A DNA stretch of 64,000 bases, taken from contig SAQL01000015.1 of the NCBI GenBank assembly GCA_004020645.1, positions 93,632-157,631 on the forward strand. Direction: 5' to 3'. The stretch comes from Mesorhizobium sp. (GTDB taxonomy: Bacteria > Pseudomonadota > Alphaproteobacteria > Rhizobiales > Rhizobiaceae). Shown piece after piece: positions 1-9,364 of this stretch. The notes beneath the pieces were generated by a model that worked only from the letters and a program-made list of their open reading frames with translations, did not search any database and was not told the origin of the DNA. Positions within the stretch are counted from its first letter, which is position 1. Each line of letters begins with the position of its first letter. The position numbers were made by a program, and so were the translations under genes.

Positions 1-596
1 TAGTGCAGGATGTTCGGCGCATCGTGAAAGAGCTGGCCGACGCCGTGGCCGCAGAAATCGCGCACCACCGAGCAGCGCTCGCTTTCGGCATAGGTCTGAA
101 TGGCGGCGCCGATGGCGCCGGTGCGGGCGCCGGGCTTGATCGCCGCGATGCCGCGCATCAGGCATTCATGCGTGACCTCGAGCAGGCGCTCGGCGGCGCG
201 CTTGATCGTGCCAACCGGATACATGCGCGAGGAATCGCCATGCCAGCCATCGAGGATGTAGGTGACGTCGATGTTGACAATGTCGCCGTCCTTCAACGGC
301 TTGTTGTCGGGAATGCCATGGCAGACGACGTGGTTGATCGAAGTGCAGGACGACTTCGTGTAGCCGCGATAGTTGAGCGTCGCCGGCAATGCGCCGTGAT
401 CCATGCCGAACTCGAAGACGAAGCGGTCGATGGTTTCGGTGGTGACGCCCGGCGCGACGATCGACACCAGTTCGTCGAGACAGCGCGCGGTGAGGTCGCA
501 GGCCTTGCGCATGCCGGCAAAGCCTTCTTCGCCATAGAGGCGGATCTGGCCGGTGTTTCTGAGTGGTGCCGTGGCGGCGTCGAGATAGGTGACCAT
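1..596 (-). CDS. map: Type I methionine aminopeptidase, N-terminal part (cut by window edge)
   Basis: Removes the initiator methionine from nascent proteins in the cytosol, using two metal ions. Read on the minus strand from ATG at 596-594, the frame stays open to base 1 and gives about 198 residues beginning MVTYLDAATAPLRNTGQIRL. It contains the MAP-family stretches CTSINHVVCHGIP and DGDIVNIDVTYILDGWHGDSS, which holds the first metal-binding Asp, and near the window edge CGHGVGQLFHDAPNIL with the metal-ligand His. The C-terminal metal ligands lie outside the window. The family is usually 250-280 residues, so about a quarter is missing because of the edge, not because of damage. Nothing suggests another assignment. 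Confidence 0.93.
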   Translation of the reverse strand, partial: MVTYLDAATAPLRNTGQIRLYGEEGFAGMRKACDLTARCLDELVSIVAPGVTTETIDRFVFEFGMDHGALPATLNYRGYTKSSCTSINHVVCHGIPDNKPLKDGDIVNIDVTYILDGWHGDSSRMYPVGTIKRAAERLLEVTHECLMRGIAAIKPGARTGAIGAAIQTYAESERCSVVRDFCGHGVGQLFHDAPNILH

Positions 597-884
597 TGTG
601 TCCGTCTTGCCGGAAGAAAGGGCTTCTGATGAGCCCGCGCGAAAAGTCCCCCAGATTTGGCACCGGACGGCGCCAGGTTCAAGGACGAACTGCCGGCGAT
701 GGGCTCAAGCCGGCGATATTCATGTCTTGGGCTTCATCTTGTACCTGTCCGGCCCGTGCCGGGGCGTTCGTCCGCACTGACGACATATTTCTGAGCAAGA
801 AGTTGGCCCAGGCGAAAAGCCGGTCAAAGCAACTTTTTTGCGACGAGCGGCGCTGCTGCGGGAACGCGTTCTGGAGAGACAGAA

Positions 885-1181
885 ATGGACAGATTGCAAT
901 TCGAGGTGCCGGTGCGCATCACGACCGCGCCTGGCCTGCCGGTCGAGGAAATCTACAGCGTTGAACAGGCGTTGGATTTCCTGCAAGGCTGGCCGGTTCG
1001 CCGGCAAGGCCCGGTCTATCAGGCCGCATTCAATGCCTGCTTCGGCGCCACGGTCGACCTGGTAGAGACCGAGGAGGCCTGCCGGGCGTTCATGGCGTTC
1101 TGCCGGGTGAGCCGCCTGCTGGCCAGGGATATGATGGTTCCGCGCAAGCGCGGAGGCGAGGCGAGGGGGCTGAGGGCTTAG
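885..1181 (+). CDS. DUF982 domain-containing protein
   Basis: A 98-residue protein whose body matches the DUF982 pattern known mainly from Rhizobiales: an N-terminal beta strand (FEVPVRITTAPGLPVEEI), then an SVEQALDFLQGWPVRRQGP core, an Ala/Cys-containing helix (YQAAFNACFGATVDLVETEE) and a final helix. No function is established for the family. GGAGAG lies 7-8 bases before ATG 885 and supports the start. It is transcribed away from map and stands alone. The Arg/Lys-rich tail after about residue 84 is longer than usual and may be non-conserved. A second, shorter DUF982-like gene lies at 19703. Confidence 0.8.
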   Translation: MDRLQFEVPVRITTAPGLPVEEIYSVEQALDFLQGWPVRRQGPVYQAAFNACFGATVDLVETEEACRAFMAFCRVSRLLARDMMVPRKRGGEARGLRA

Positions 1182-1298
1182 CGGCCGAGCTGGCATCCCA
1201 CACTTCCATGCGTTCGACGAGCGGCAAATCTGCCCCAGAGCGGACATGCCCTTCGGTGATGCTGTGCCAGCCAGTCACGAATCGGCTATGCCTCGCGC

Positions 1299-1958
1299 AT
1301 GCAGGAAACGTCTCTTTACATGCCGGTGAAGCGGTTTCTTGAGGGGCTGGAATTCACCGTCAAAGGCGAAGTTGGTGGTTGCGACGTCGTGGGGTTGCGC
1401 GACGGCGAGCCGCCCGTGGTCGTCATCTGCGAATTGAAATTGCAATTCAACCTCGAGCTCATACTTCAAGGTGTCGATCGTGCAGCGTCATGCGATGAGG
1501 TCTGGCTCGCGGCGCGGATGTCGGCCCGCGGCAAAGGCCGTGAGCATGATCGCCGGTTCCGCGCACTGTGCAGGCGGCTTGGTTTCGGGCTTCTGGGGGT
1601 TGGCTCCGCCGGCAACGTCGAATTGCTGCTCAGCCCGGCCGCCTTGCCGCCCCGGCGAGACCCGAGGCGAAGATCGCGCCTGGTGGACGAGCATCGGCGC
1701 CGGCGCGGCGATCCTGTGGTCGGCGGCGGCTCGCGTACGCCGACAATGACCGCTTACCGGCAGGATGCGCTGGCCTGCGCCGCTGCCATGGTCGACGGCC
1801 CGAAGCGCCCGCGCGACTTGAAAACCATTTCACCACGCGCTGCCAAGATCCTGCTTCACAACGTCTATGGCTGGTTCGCCAGGGCCGAGCGCGGCGTCTA
1901 TGCGCTTACAGAGGCTGGCCAAGCAGCCTTGCAGCGCTGGCCCCAACCGGCTCCATGA
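1299..1958 (+). CDS. DUF2161 family putative PD-(D/E)XK-type nuclease
   Basis: A 219-residue protein matching the DUF2161 family, which is predicted to share the PD-(D/E)XK nuclease/phosphodiesterase fold. The start METSLY-like segment followed by PVKRFLEGLEFTVKGEVGG carries the acidic helix. GGCDVVGLRDGEPPVVV and CELKL provide the D...ExK catalytic-type residues (Asp near residue 29, Glu-Leu-Lys near 49-51). The C-terminal third (TAYRQDALACAAAM through RPRDLK and the YGWFARAERGVYALTEAG segment) resembles a small winged-helix DNA-binding unit. The substrate is unknown. It looks intact, lies left of the DISARM remnant, and is not clearly part of that locus. Confidence 0.78.
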   Translation: MQETSLYMPVKRFLEGLEFTVKGEVGGCDVVGLRDGEPPVVVICELKLQFNLELILQGVDRAASCDEVWLAARMSARGKGREHDRRFRALCRRLGFGLLGVGSAGNVELLLSPAALPPRRDPRRRSRLVDEHRRRRGDPVVGGGSRTPTMTAYRQDALACAAAMVDGPKRPRDLKTISPRAAKILLHNVYGWFARAERGVYALTEAGQAALQRWPQPAP

Positions 1959-1998
1959 CGAGGCCGGCACGAGTCGTTTGAGCGGCTTGCAGCGGCAG

Positions 1999-2547
1999 GG
2001 GCGGCTCGCCGGCCGCCTGGATTTGACGCGCATCGGCAGGGCCGGACACTCTTATGGAGGCGTCTCGACGATGGTTGCCGCAGGGCAGCGAATGGGTCCG
2101 GGCGGGCAGTGGTCGTTCAAGGAGCCAAGAATTCGCGCTGGCTTGGTCATGAGCCCGAACATACCCATCCAAGGCGGCGTGTTGGTCGCCCTTTACCGCG
2201 ATATCAGAATCCCGCTGTTTCACATTACGGGCACGAGAGATGGCAATGCGGTGCCCGGCAACAAGGAATTCGATCCGATACAACGGACCCTTCTTTACGA
2301 AGCGCTGACCATCCCTCATCAATATCTGCTCGTTCTTGAACGTGCTGACCACAATTCGTTTTCCGGCCTGAAGTACGAACCACACGCCCACGGCCCCGCG
2401 GACGAGACCCGTTACACGCGCGTCGTACAAGACGGAGCAGTGTCGTTCTTCGATGCCTACCTGAATGGGAAAACGGCGGCTCTGGCGGCCCTTCGCCACG
2501 AGTTTCAATCCAGCCTTGAGCCGACCGACAGGTTCGAATGGAAATAG
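1999..2547 (+). pseudogene. Alpha/beta-hydrolase (dienelactone/PAF-acetylhydrolase-like), N-terminally truncated
   Basis: The frame ending at 2547 encodes a typical hydrolase C-terminal half: LDLTRIGRAGHSYGG holds the nucleophile elbow G-H-S-Y-G (Ser near base 2050), GLVMSPNIP follows, then a DGNAVPG loop and VLERADHNSFSG with the expected catalytic His. Upstream of about 1999 the same frame runs into sequence that overlaps the end of the DUF2161 gene and has no hydrolase character. The oxyanion-hole strand and about 100-150 N-terminal residues are therefore missing. There is no credible start codon with a ribosome-binding site. I call it a remnant; it borders the DISARM locus and may be a deletion scar of the same accessory segment. 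Confidence 0.7.
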
Positions 2548-2722
2548 CGGGAAGTCCGCCAGCGCAATGGGGTCTGATCCCATATTGGGTGAAGGATCCG
2601 TTGGCTTCAGCGCTTTCTTAAAAATTACCCTGACACAGTGAATTACGATATCCGAACTGGAGAATGTACCGGCCATTCTGTTACAACCCGGCGGCGGAAT
2701 CGAGAAATGATCGGGGTACAAG

Positions 2723-5623
2723 TTGGCGGGAGCAACGGCGGGGACATTCGAGAGCGGCGATCTTGTTCGCCTGAGGGGCCGCGAATGGGCTGTGGAATGC
2801 GCGCCTGACAACACATCCGTGCTGCAGGCATACGATCTTGCGTGCATTGATGACGACGCGCAAGGCGAGCGGCTTCGCGCAATCCTTGAGGCCGAGCTTG
2901 ATCTCAGACGCGTTGAGGACGACGTCTGGCAACGGATCGGCGAAAGCGGAACCGACAATCCCGAGATATTTGCGGCCCACCTGCGAGCCGTAACATGGCG
3001 ATCGGCAACCGCCGCCGACCGTGATCTGTTTCAGGCTCCGTTCAGGGCAGGCATCAGGCTGGACCCCTACCAATTGCTGCCGCTCGCCAAGGCGCTTCGT
3101 CTGCCTCGGGTGAACCTGCTCATCGCCGATGACGTGGGTCTCGGCAAAACGGTGGAAGCAGGACTCGTCCTGCGCGAGATGCTGCTTCGCCGCCGTGTCG
3201 ACTATGTCGTGGTTTCGAGCCCGGCCGCCATGACGGCGCAATGGCAGGACGAACTGGCGCAGAAGTTCGGTCTCGGCTTCACCATCATTGATCGCGATTA
3301 TCTGGCGGCCGTCCGCCGCAACTACGGCTTCTCCGCGAATCCCTGGTCAGTCGGCTCGCGCTTCATCATTTCGCACAGCCTGCTGGCGGACGAGTCCTAC
3401 TCCGACGGCCTCATCCAGCTGTTCGGCAACTTCCGGCCGCGGGCCATGCTGATCCTTGACGAGGCGCATCACGCGGCGCCTGCCAGCGGCATGGCCTATG
3501 CCACGGATAGCCAGTTTACGCGCGCTGTACGAAACCTTGCCGAGCGGTTCGAGCATCGCCTCTTCCTCTCCGCCACACCGCACAACGGCCACTCCAACAG
3601 TTTCTCGTCACTTCTGGAAATCCTCGACCCACAGCGCTTCACCCGGGGTGTGCCGGTCGAGCCCGACCATCTCGATCCAGTCATGGTGCGACGGCTGAAG
3701 AGCGATCTCCTGAAGCTCGACGTGTCCAAATTCCCGAAGCGGAGGATCGAGCCGGTCGTCCTTTCGAACCTTCCTGCAGACACGCCCGAACTGGTTCTGT
3801 CCGATCTCTTTGAGGATTATCGCTCGTGGTGCGAGGCCGGGCTGCAGGGCACGTCTCTGGCAAAGGCCCGGTTCGTCATGTCCGGCCTGCAGCAGCGATT
3901 GCTGTCGTCGATTCCAGCATTCGCCCGCAGCCTGCGCAAGCATCTGGAGACGCTGAAGCGGCACCGGGACAAGGTGAAAAAGTCCGGTCCGGACACGTCT
4001 GCCACCCTGATGGCGGACTTGCCAGAACTCGAATTCAGAGAAGGTGCGAGCGAAGACAGCCTGCTGAAAGCCGTCCAGGACCAGGAGGACGAGCTTGCGG
4101 AGGCCGCAACCGAAGCCATCACGTCGGTCATCAGGAACTTCGATGAAGCGATCTCGCGGGTCGAGGCGATGCTGGAGGTCGCGCGGCGCAACGAGCGCAA
4201 GCCGGACGCTCGGGTCGAATGGCTGGTCGACTGGATCGAGAAGAACATGATGTCTTCGCCGGGCCGGTGGAACGAGCGCCGGCTCCTGATTTTCACCGAA
4301 TGGGAAGATACCCGGCTCTGGCTGGAACGGCGGCTCAAGGAGGCGTTCGAGGACTCCGAGCGCAGTGACGAGCGCATCGCCACCTTTACAGGGATCACGG
4401 GGCAGGACCGGCGAGAGCAGGTGAAATTCGCCTTCAACGCCGACCCGGCCAGGGAGCCGCTGCGGATATTGCTGTGCACGGACGCGGCGCGTGAAGGCAT
4501 TAACCTGCAAACACGGTGCCACGACCTTGTCCATTTCGACCTGCCGTGGAACCCTTCGCGTCTGGAACAGCGCAACGGCCGCATCGACCGCAAATTGCAG
4601 CCCGCCGATAGCGTCACCTGCCGCTATTTCGTGTATGCCCAGCGCGCCGAGGATCAAGTCCTGGCGGCTCTCGTCCGCAAAACCGAAACCATCCGCAGCC
4701 AGCTCGGCTCCGCCGGACAGGTTCTTGGCGAGCGCATCCACAGGAGGCTGTCGAGCACGGGCATCACACGGCAATCGGCGGCGGCTATGGCTCGCGAGAT
4801 CGAAGCCGAGGACGGCGATGCGTTCGTCCGCCGGGCACGGCGCGACATGGCTGATGAGGAAGAGAAGCGGCTTGCGCGTCTTTCCCGTGAACTCGGCGTT
4901 CTCGACCGCGAATTGAATGAAGCCCGCGAGCGCGTCGGCATTGAGCCGGAGGAGCTGCAATCGGTCATCCGGACCGCGCTGTCGCGTGATGGTGTGCCCC
5001 TGGCACCTGCACCGGACCTCGGTGTCGATGGTGCGTTCAGGCTAGACCCGAGCCTTCCGGTATTCGCCAAAGATTCGTCTTGGAGTGACCTGTTCGACGA
5101 GCTGCGCGAAGGCAGGCCGCCAAAACGCAGGCAGCTCGCGGAATGGCGGGCAAAGAAACCCGTTAGGGCCATCACTTTCGACGCACCCGTCCTTCCTGAC
5201 GGCCGCGATGCCGACGGCGTGGTCCACGTGCATCTCGAACATCGACTGGTGCGCCGCCTGCTGTCGCGCTTCGTTTCCCATGGATTCCAGGCGGGCCTAA
5301 ATCGCGCGAGCGTCATCTACTCCCCGGGCACCCAGGCGCGTGTCGTTCTCATCGGCAGGCTTGCTCTATTCGGCCCGGCCGCCGCGCGGCTGCACGAGGA
5401 AATCCTGCCGGTGACGGCGTTCTGGAGCGAGGCTGCCCGCGCGGGTCAGGGCCTCAAGGCGTTCGGCGCAGTGGGAGAGGAAACCACGCTGGCTGAATTG
5501 CAAGAGGCGCTGAAGACCGCGACCATGCCGCCAGGACGAACTGCATCTGATTTCCGGCCCCCTCGGGACCGTCGCGGGGCTGTACGAGATGGCGATCGAC
5601 CTGCTGTCGTCACGCCCGGGTAG
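2723..5623 (+). pseudogene. drmD: DISARM SNF2-like helicase DrmD, 3' end replaced by deletion junction
   Basis: SNF2-type helicase of class 1 DISARM, a phage-restriction system. The frame opens at a TTG (2723) directly after an in-frame stop and yields 966 residues. Visible motifs are Walker A GLGKT (139-143), DEAH box (246-249), motif III SAT (283-285), and a helicase C domain with FTEWEDTRLWLERRL, CTDAAREGINLQ and the arginine-finger motif QRNGRIDR. DrmD-like sequence continues to about EETTLAELQEALKTA (base ~5520). After that, the last roughly 33 residues are an out-of-frame reading of drmA. The ATPase core looks functional, but the natural C-terminus and the following drmMI methyltransferase gene are gone. 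Assignment to DrmD rather than another SNF2 rests on the adjoining drmA and drmB. Confidence 0.8.
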
Positions 5624-6911
5624 GCAAGGACCCGTCCGGCCAAAAATAGTCGCCTCAACCGCGACGGTGCGGCGTGCGGAAAAGCAGATCGCGGCTCTCT
5701 TCGATCGCTCCGAGACGGCCGTATTCCCCCCTCCCGGCATCGATCGCACCGACAGCTTCTTCGCACGGACAGTGCCATCATCGGAAGAGCCGGCTCGCCT
5801 CTATGTCGGCGTGGCCAGTCAGGGCCGTGGACCGAAGCTACTGTTCCTGCGCAGCATGCAGACCATGCTTGCAGGGGCGCAGGCATTGAGTTCTCCGTCC
5901 TCGACGAGCGACGAAGACCCAGCTGATCCGTATCTCACGGTGCTTGCCTACTTCAATGCATTGCGAGAACTCGGGGGAGCTCGTCGTATTGTTGAGGACG
6001 AAATCCGCGAGCATGTGGCGAGCTATGGTGACAAACGGCAACGCGTCCTGCCTGCTGGTCCAGAATTTGCCAATCGACAGATGCGGCAACCGCTCGAACT
6101 CACGTCGCGCGTCACGACGGACGAGGTGGCGTTGGCAAAAGAACGGCTCGGCAAGGCCCTGACAAACGACGGCGCTCTCAACGACGACAGCATAGACGTG
6201 GCCTTGGCAACGAACATGATATCGGTCGGACTGGACATCAGCCGACTCGGGCTGATGCTCGTTCAGGGGCAGCCGAAGACGGCAGCCGAATATATCCAGG
6301 CGACCAGCCGCGTCGGGCGGGCGAGCGGCAAGCCCGGACTGGTGGTCACGGTTCTCAACCTCCACAAGCCACGTGACCGAACGCATTATGAACAGTTCAG
6401 GGCGTTTCACGCGTCCTTCTATCGCGCGGTGGAAGCGACTAGCGTGACGCCGTTCGCGCCGAGGGCGCTGGACCGGGCGCTGGCCGCTGTTATCGTTGCC
6501 GCAGCCCGGCATTACGATCCAGCGCTTTCGCCATCTGCTGCGGTCGGCAGGCTGGAAGCCCATCCCGGTATCCGTGACACGGTCAACGCTGCCCTGCGGC
6601 GCAGGGCGCTCAACGCTGGCGTGGACGAGGCGTCGATCGAACGCGCGGCTTCGCGTGCGCAGGAACTCTTCGACATGTGGGAACAGGTTGCCGAAGCCCA
6701 GACGGCAACCGGTGGCACCTTTACCTATGATGGTTCCGGAGTGGAAAGACGGCTCCTGCAATATCCACTGGACCGGAGGGCCGAAACGCTCGATCCGGTC
6801 CACCAGCGCTTTGTAGCGGCGCGTTCAATGCGTGACGTTGAGTATTCCGTCTTCCTGAAGACGTGCGATCCTTTCGGCCGCCCATTGCAGGAATCGGAGC
6901 AAGATCAATGA
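5530..6911 (+). pseudogene. drmA: DISARM helicase DrmA, C-terminal third only
   Basis: DrmA is the large core helicase of DISARM, usually above 1,000 residues. Here only the last ~460 residues remain. The frame is recognisable from QDELHLISGPLG (base ~5530), which is the DExH-like motif II region, and continues through PKIVASTATVRRAEKQ (motif III), LATNMISVGLDISRLGLM (motif V) and YIQATSRVGRASGKPGLVV (motif VI). Walker A and everything before motif II are absent. The first ATG in frame is 5589, so a ~440-residue product could be translated but would lack ATP binding. Its TGA overlaps the drmB ATG (ATGA at 6908-6911), which shows the original drmA-drmB coupling. Confidence 0.82.
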
Positions 6912-8782
6912 GCCGCCCGAAACAGAGCCTAAGCCAGCTATTCACGTCTTTCGGTCCAGGCGCGATGCTCGACCTTCCTACCCGGTCGGTTGTCGTCGCA
7001 GGTCTCGATCACTGGGACGGAAACAAGGCGGCATTCAAGCGGATCGAGGAGCCCAGGCTGACGACGCTTCTTCAGACTGTCCTTTCGGGAACAGGACGCT
7101 GGGACCCGGCTAAGCCGGTCCAACTGCGGACACCGCCGATCGCGCAGGACAACCAGAACGAGACTGACCCGGCGAGCGTCGCCGTCAGGGTGTTTCCGAC
7201 ATGGTTCACCTGCGAGGGGATTGCCGAAGACGGGGCAGCGAATGCGCGCCGTAGGCGTCTCGCGCGATGGAACGAATTGGACGCAAGCGGCGGTCGAAAG
7301 AAATTCCAGCGCGACGACGGCAAAAAGGTCGATGTCACACCGATCCGCTTTGTTGGCGCCTGCAAGAAGGGACATCTCCAGGACATCGATTGGAAATGGC
7401 TCGTGCACCGCGGCGAAAAGTGCAGCGAAGCGCTATGGATCGAGGAACAGGGAACCAGTGCCGATCCTTCCAACATTCGTATCGGTTGCCATTGCGGTCG
7501 GCCGTCGGTGTCGCTTGCCGACGCCTTCAAGCCCGGCTTCCTTGGAAGCTGCAAGGGAAAACGTCCGTGGCTCGACACGGAAGAACCAGGATGCGCTGAG
7601 CCGTTGCACTTCCTGTCGCGCTCGGCGACGAATACTTACTTCCCCCAAGCGGTAACGATCATCTCTCTGCCCATCCATGAGGATGCGCTGAGCGAAGCCA
7701 TCCGCAAGCATTGGTCGAGCCTCCACTCCGCCTCGGACCCGAATTTCATTGGCGTGCTGAAGAACGTCCCCGAAATCGGATCAATGCTGGCGGCTTACAG
7801 CAATGACGAAATCTACCAGCGGATCGTGCGCATGCGCGAAGCGGTCGTGCGCGAAGCCGCACAGGATCCGAAGATGGCCGAATATGATCTGCTCGCCAGC
7901 GGCGACAGGTTCATTGGCACCGATGCGGCGGAAGAACCGCTATTCGCGGAAACGATCGATGTTGCGGATATCGATCGTTGTGTCACGATGGACCGTAAGC
8001 CTCTGCTGGACGCGGTCGTTGCCGTGCATCGGTTGAAGGCGGTGACCTGTCTCTATGGCTTCACGCGCCTGGAACCCGCGCCCACGCTCGCGGATGAAAT
8101 GCTCGACGAGGTGCAGCTCGCCGTCGACGGAGCGCCCTTGGCCGAGGCGACGGACTGGTTGCCCGCCATGGAGCAGACCGGCGAGGGCGTCTTCTTCAGC
8201 GTCAAGCCCGCTGCGATACGGGAATGGCTGCAAAGGAAACCTGTCGCAGAGCGGGGTCGAATTTTGTCGCGCGGAGCCAAAAGCTACGAAAATCGTCATA
8301 ACGTGAAGCAGCCTTTCAAGGGCATGCCGTACATCCTGCTCCATTCGCTTTCGCATGCCCTCATGGAAGAGATTTCCCTCGACTGCGGTTACCCGCTGAG
8401 TTCGCTGAAGGAGCGGGTTTACGCGATGACCGGGAACGGCTCTGATCGGCCCGACCGTTTCGGAATCCTGATTTACACGGCCAGCGCCGGCGCGCAGGGA
8501 ACGCTGGGTGGTCTAACCGAGATCGCGGCAAGGATTCCACGCTTGATTGAGAGCAGCCTCGATCGTCTCCGGCTGTGCTCAAACGATCCTGTCTGTGCCG
8601 ATCACGATCCGTCCGTCCCGGGCGACGAGCGCTCGCTGATCGGAGCAGCTTGTCACGCATGCGCCCTGGTGCCCGAGACGAGTTGCGAGAACCGTAACAA
8701 CTTCCTGGACCGCTCGCTGCTCGTCGATACGGTGGCAGGATCCGACGCTCACCTTTGGAAATCCCCTGGGGCGGCCGAATAG
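6908..8782 (+). CDS. drmB: DISARM protein DrmB (DUF1998)
   Basis: DrmB forms the DNA-binding core of DISARM together with DrmA and carries a DUF1998 domain. The 624-residue product is of family-normal length and starts at ATG 6908, overlapping the drmA stop. The N-terminus MSRPKQSLSQLFTSFGPGAM is the typical opening. Two Cys/His-rich stretches (ACKKGHLQDIDW, CHCGRP) suggest a zinc site, and the C-terminal DUF1998 part contains LLHSLSHALMEEISLDCGYP, YTASAGAQGTLGGL and a terminal Cys cluster (RLCSNDPVCADH, CHACALVPETSCENRN). The frame has no damage. Without a complete DrmA partner and without drmMI or drmC nearby it probably cannot restrict phage by the known mechanism. Confidence 0.88.
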   Translation: MSRPKQSLSQLFTSFGPGAMLDLPTRSVVVAGLDHWDGNKAAFKRIEEPRLTTLLQTVLSGTGRWDPAKPVQLRTPPIAQDNQNETDPASVAVRVFPTWFTCEGIAEDGAANARRRRLARWNELDASGGRKKFQRDDGKKVDVTPIRFVGACKKGHLQDIDWKWLVHRGEKCSEALWIEEQGTSADPSNIRIGCHCGRPSVSLADAFKPGFLGSCKGKRPWLDTEEPGCAEPLHFLSRSATNTYFPQAVTIISLPIHEDALSEAIRKHWSSLHSASDPNFIGVLKNVPEIGSMLAAYSNDEIYQRIVRMREAVVREAAQDPKMAEYDLLASGDRFIGTDAAEEPLFAETIDVADIDRCVTMDRKPLLDAVVAVHRLKAVTCLYGFTRLEPAPTLADEMLDEVQLAVDGAPLAEATDWLPAMEQTGEGVFFSVKPAAIREWLQRKPVAERGRILSRGAKSYENRHNVKQPFKGMPYILLHSLSHALMEEISLDCGYPLSSLKERVYAMTGNGSDRPDRFGILIYTASAGAQGTLGGLTEIAARIPRLIESSLDRLRLCSNDPVCADHDPSVPGDERSLIGAACHACALVPETSCENRNNFLDRSLLVDTVAGSDAHLWKSPGAAE

Positions 8783-9100
8783 CGGGTTCTCGATGGGAAT
8801 CTGATAACACATAGCTTCTGGAGGCAAACCAACGTCTTTTGACCAGACTTGCCACGCAGATTTGGCCGCTCGTAAGCGGACCTTCGCCGGGACCAGCGTC
8901 TATTGGGGAGTCACGGAGGCCGACGATGTCCATCGTTCGGGTGTTCTGTCAGCCGCTAGCGAAACGCCACCGGCACTCACACTCTCTCATCCAGTAGCCA
9001 GAATTGCCCGACTTTTTGAGCTGTGTCCCACAGATTGAGGGCGACTTCCTGACGGTCCTCAGTCAACGTATATTCGAAATTGATAAACTCAGGAGTCATC
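8783..9100. other. Gap between drmB and tRNA-Glu
   Basis: About 320 bases between the drmB stop and the 3' end of the tRNA-Glu. No drmC (phospholipase D-type) sequence is visible in any frame, although drmC commonly follows drmB. The only coding hint is the 40-residue minus-strand frame at 8977-9099. I see no repeat of the tRNA 3' end here. Confidence 0.5.
8977..9099 (-). CDS. Possible 40-residue ORF directly downstream of tRNA-Glu
   Basis: On the minus strand an ATG (9099-9097) lies one base after the CCA end of the tRNA-Glu and opens a 40-residue frame, MTPEFINFEYTLTEDRQEVA followed by LNLWDTAQKVGQFWLLDERV. Its composition (acidic, aromatic, few Arg/Ala runs) is unlike a random antisense frame in this GC-rich DNA. 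There is no Shine-Dalgarno sequence because the preceding bases are the tRNA itself. It could be the remnant of a gene cut by the DISARM-side rearrangement, or fortuitous. I do not recognise a family. Confidence 0.25.
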   Translation of the reverse strand: MTPEFINFEYTLTEDRQEVALNLWDTAQKVGQFWLLDERV

Positions 9101-9175
9101 TGGTACGCCCAAGGGGAATCGAACCCCTGTTACCGCCGTGAAAGGGCGGTGTCCTGACCGCTAGACGATGGGCGC
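9101..9175 (-). tRNA. tRNA-Glu (anticodon TTC)
   Basis: Read on the minus strand, the acceptor 5' arm GCGCCCA pairs with TGGGCGT (one G-T wobble at the first pair), followed by discriminator A and an encoded CCA (9103-9101). The anticodon arm is CCGCC-CTTTCAC-GGCGG, giving anticodon TTC, and the T-arm carries GGTTCGATTCC. The total is 75 bases including CCA. Its 3' end faces the DISARM remnant, the usual orientation for an island integrated at a tRNA 3' end, but I found no second copy of the 3' end that would mark an att site. Confidence 0.96.
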
Positions 9176-9364
9176 GCTCAGATGTGAGCGCTTATAGTTG
9201 CGTTGCACCAAACCGGCAACCCGTCTGCCGCTACCTGCGACAACTTTTTTCAGTGGCCGCAAAACCGCGCATTTTCGGCGATTTAGCCCGGTTCGGCGCG
9301 GCACCGCATGCCGTCATGAGACGGCGCATTGCGGACGTTGCATAAACGAGGGAAGAACCAGCCG

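Noticed and set aside
3608..4960. 450-residue frame antisense to drmD
   Set aside because: Lies wholly opposite the helicase domains; Arg/Gln/His-rich translation with no family character. GC-rich codon bias makes such long antisense frames common here.
8783..9100. drmC between drmB and tRNA-Glu
   Set aside because: No phospholipase-D motif (H-x-K) or other drmC character in any frame; the gap is also too short for the full gene.
9101..9175. Duplicated tRNA-Glu 3' end marking an att site
   Set aside because: I looked for a second copy of the T-arm/acceptor sequence on the left side (1.9-2.8 kb) and elsewhere, and did not see one by eye.
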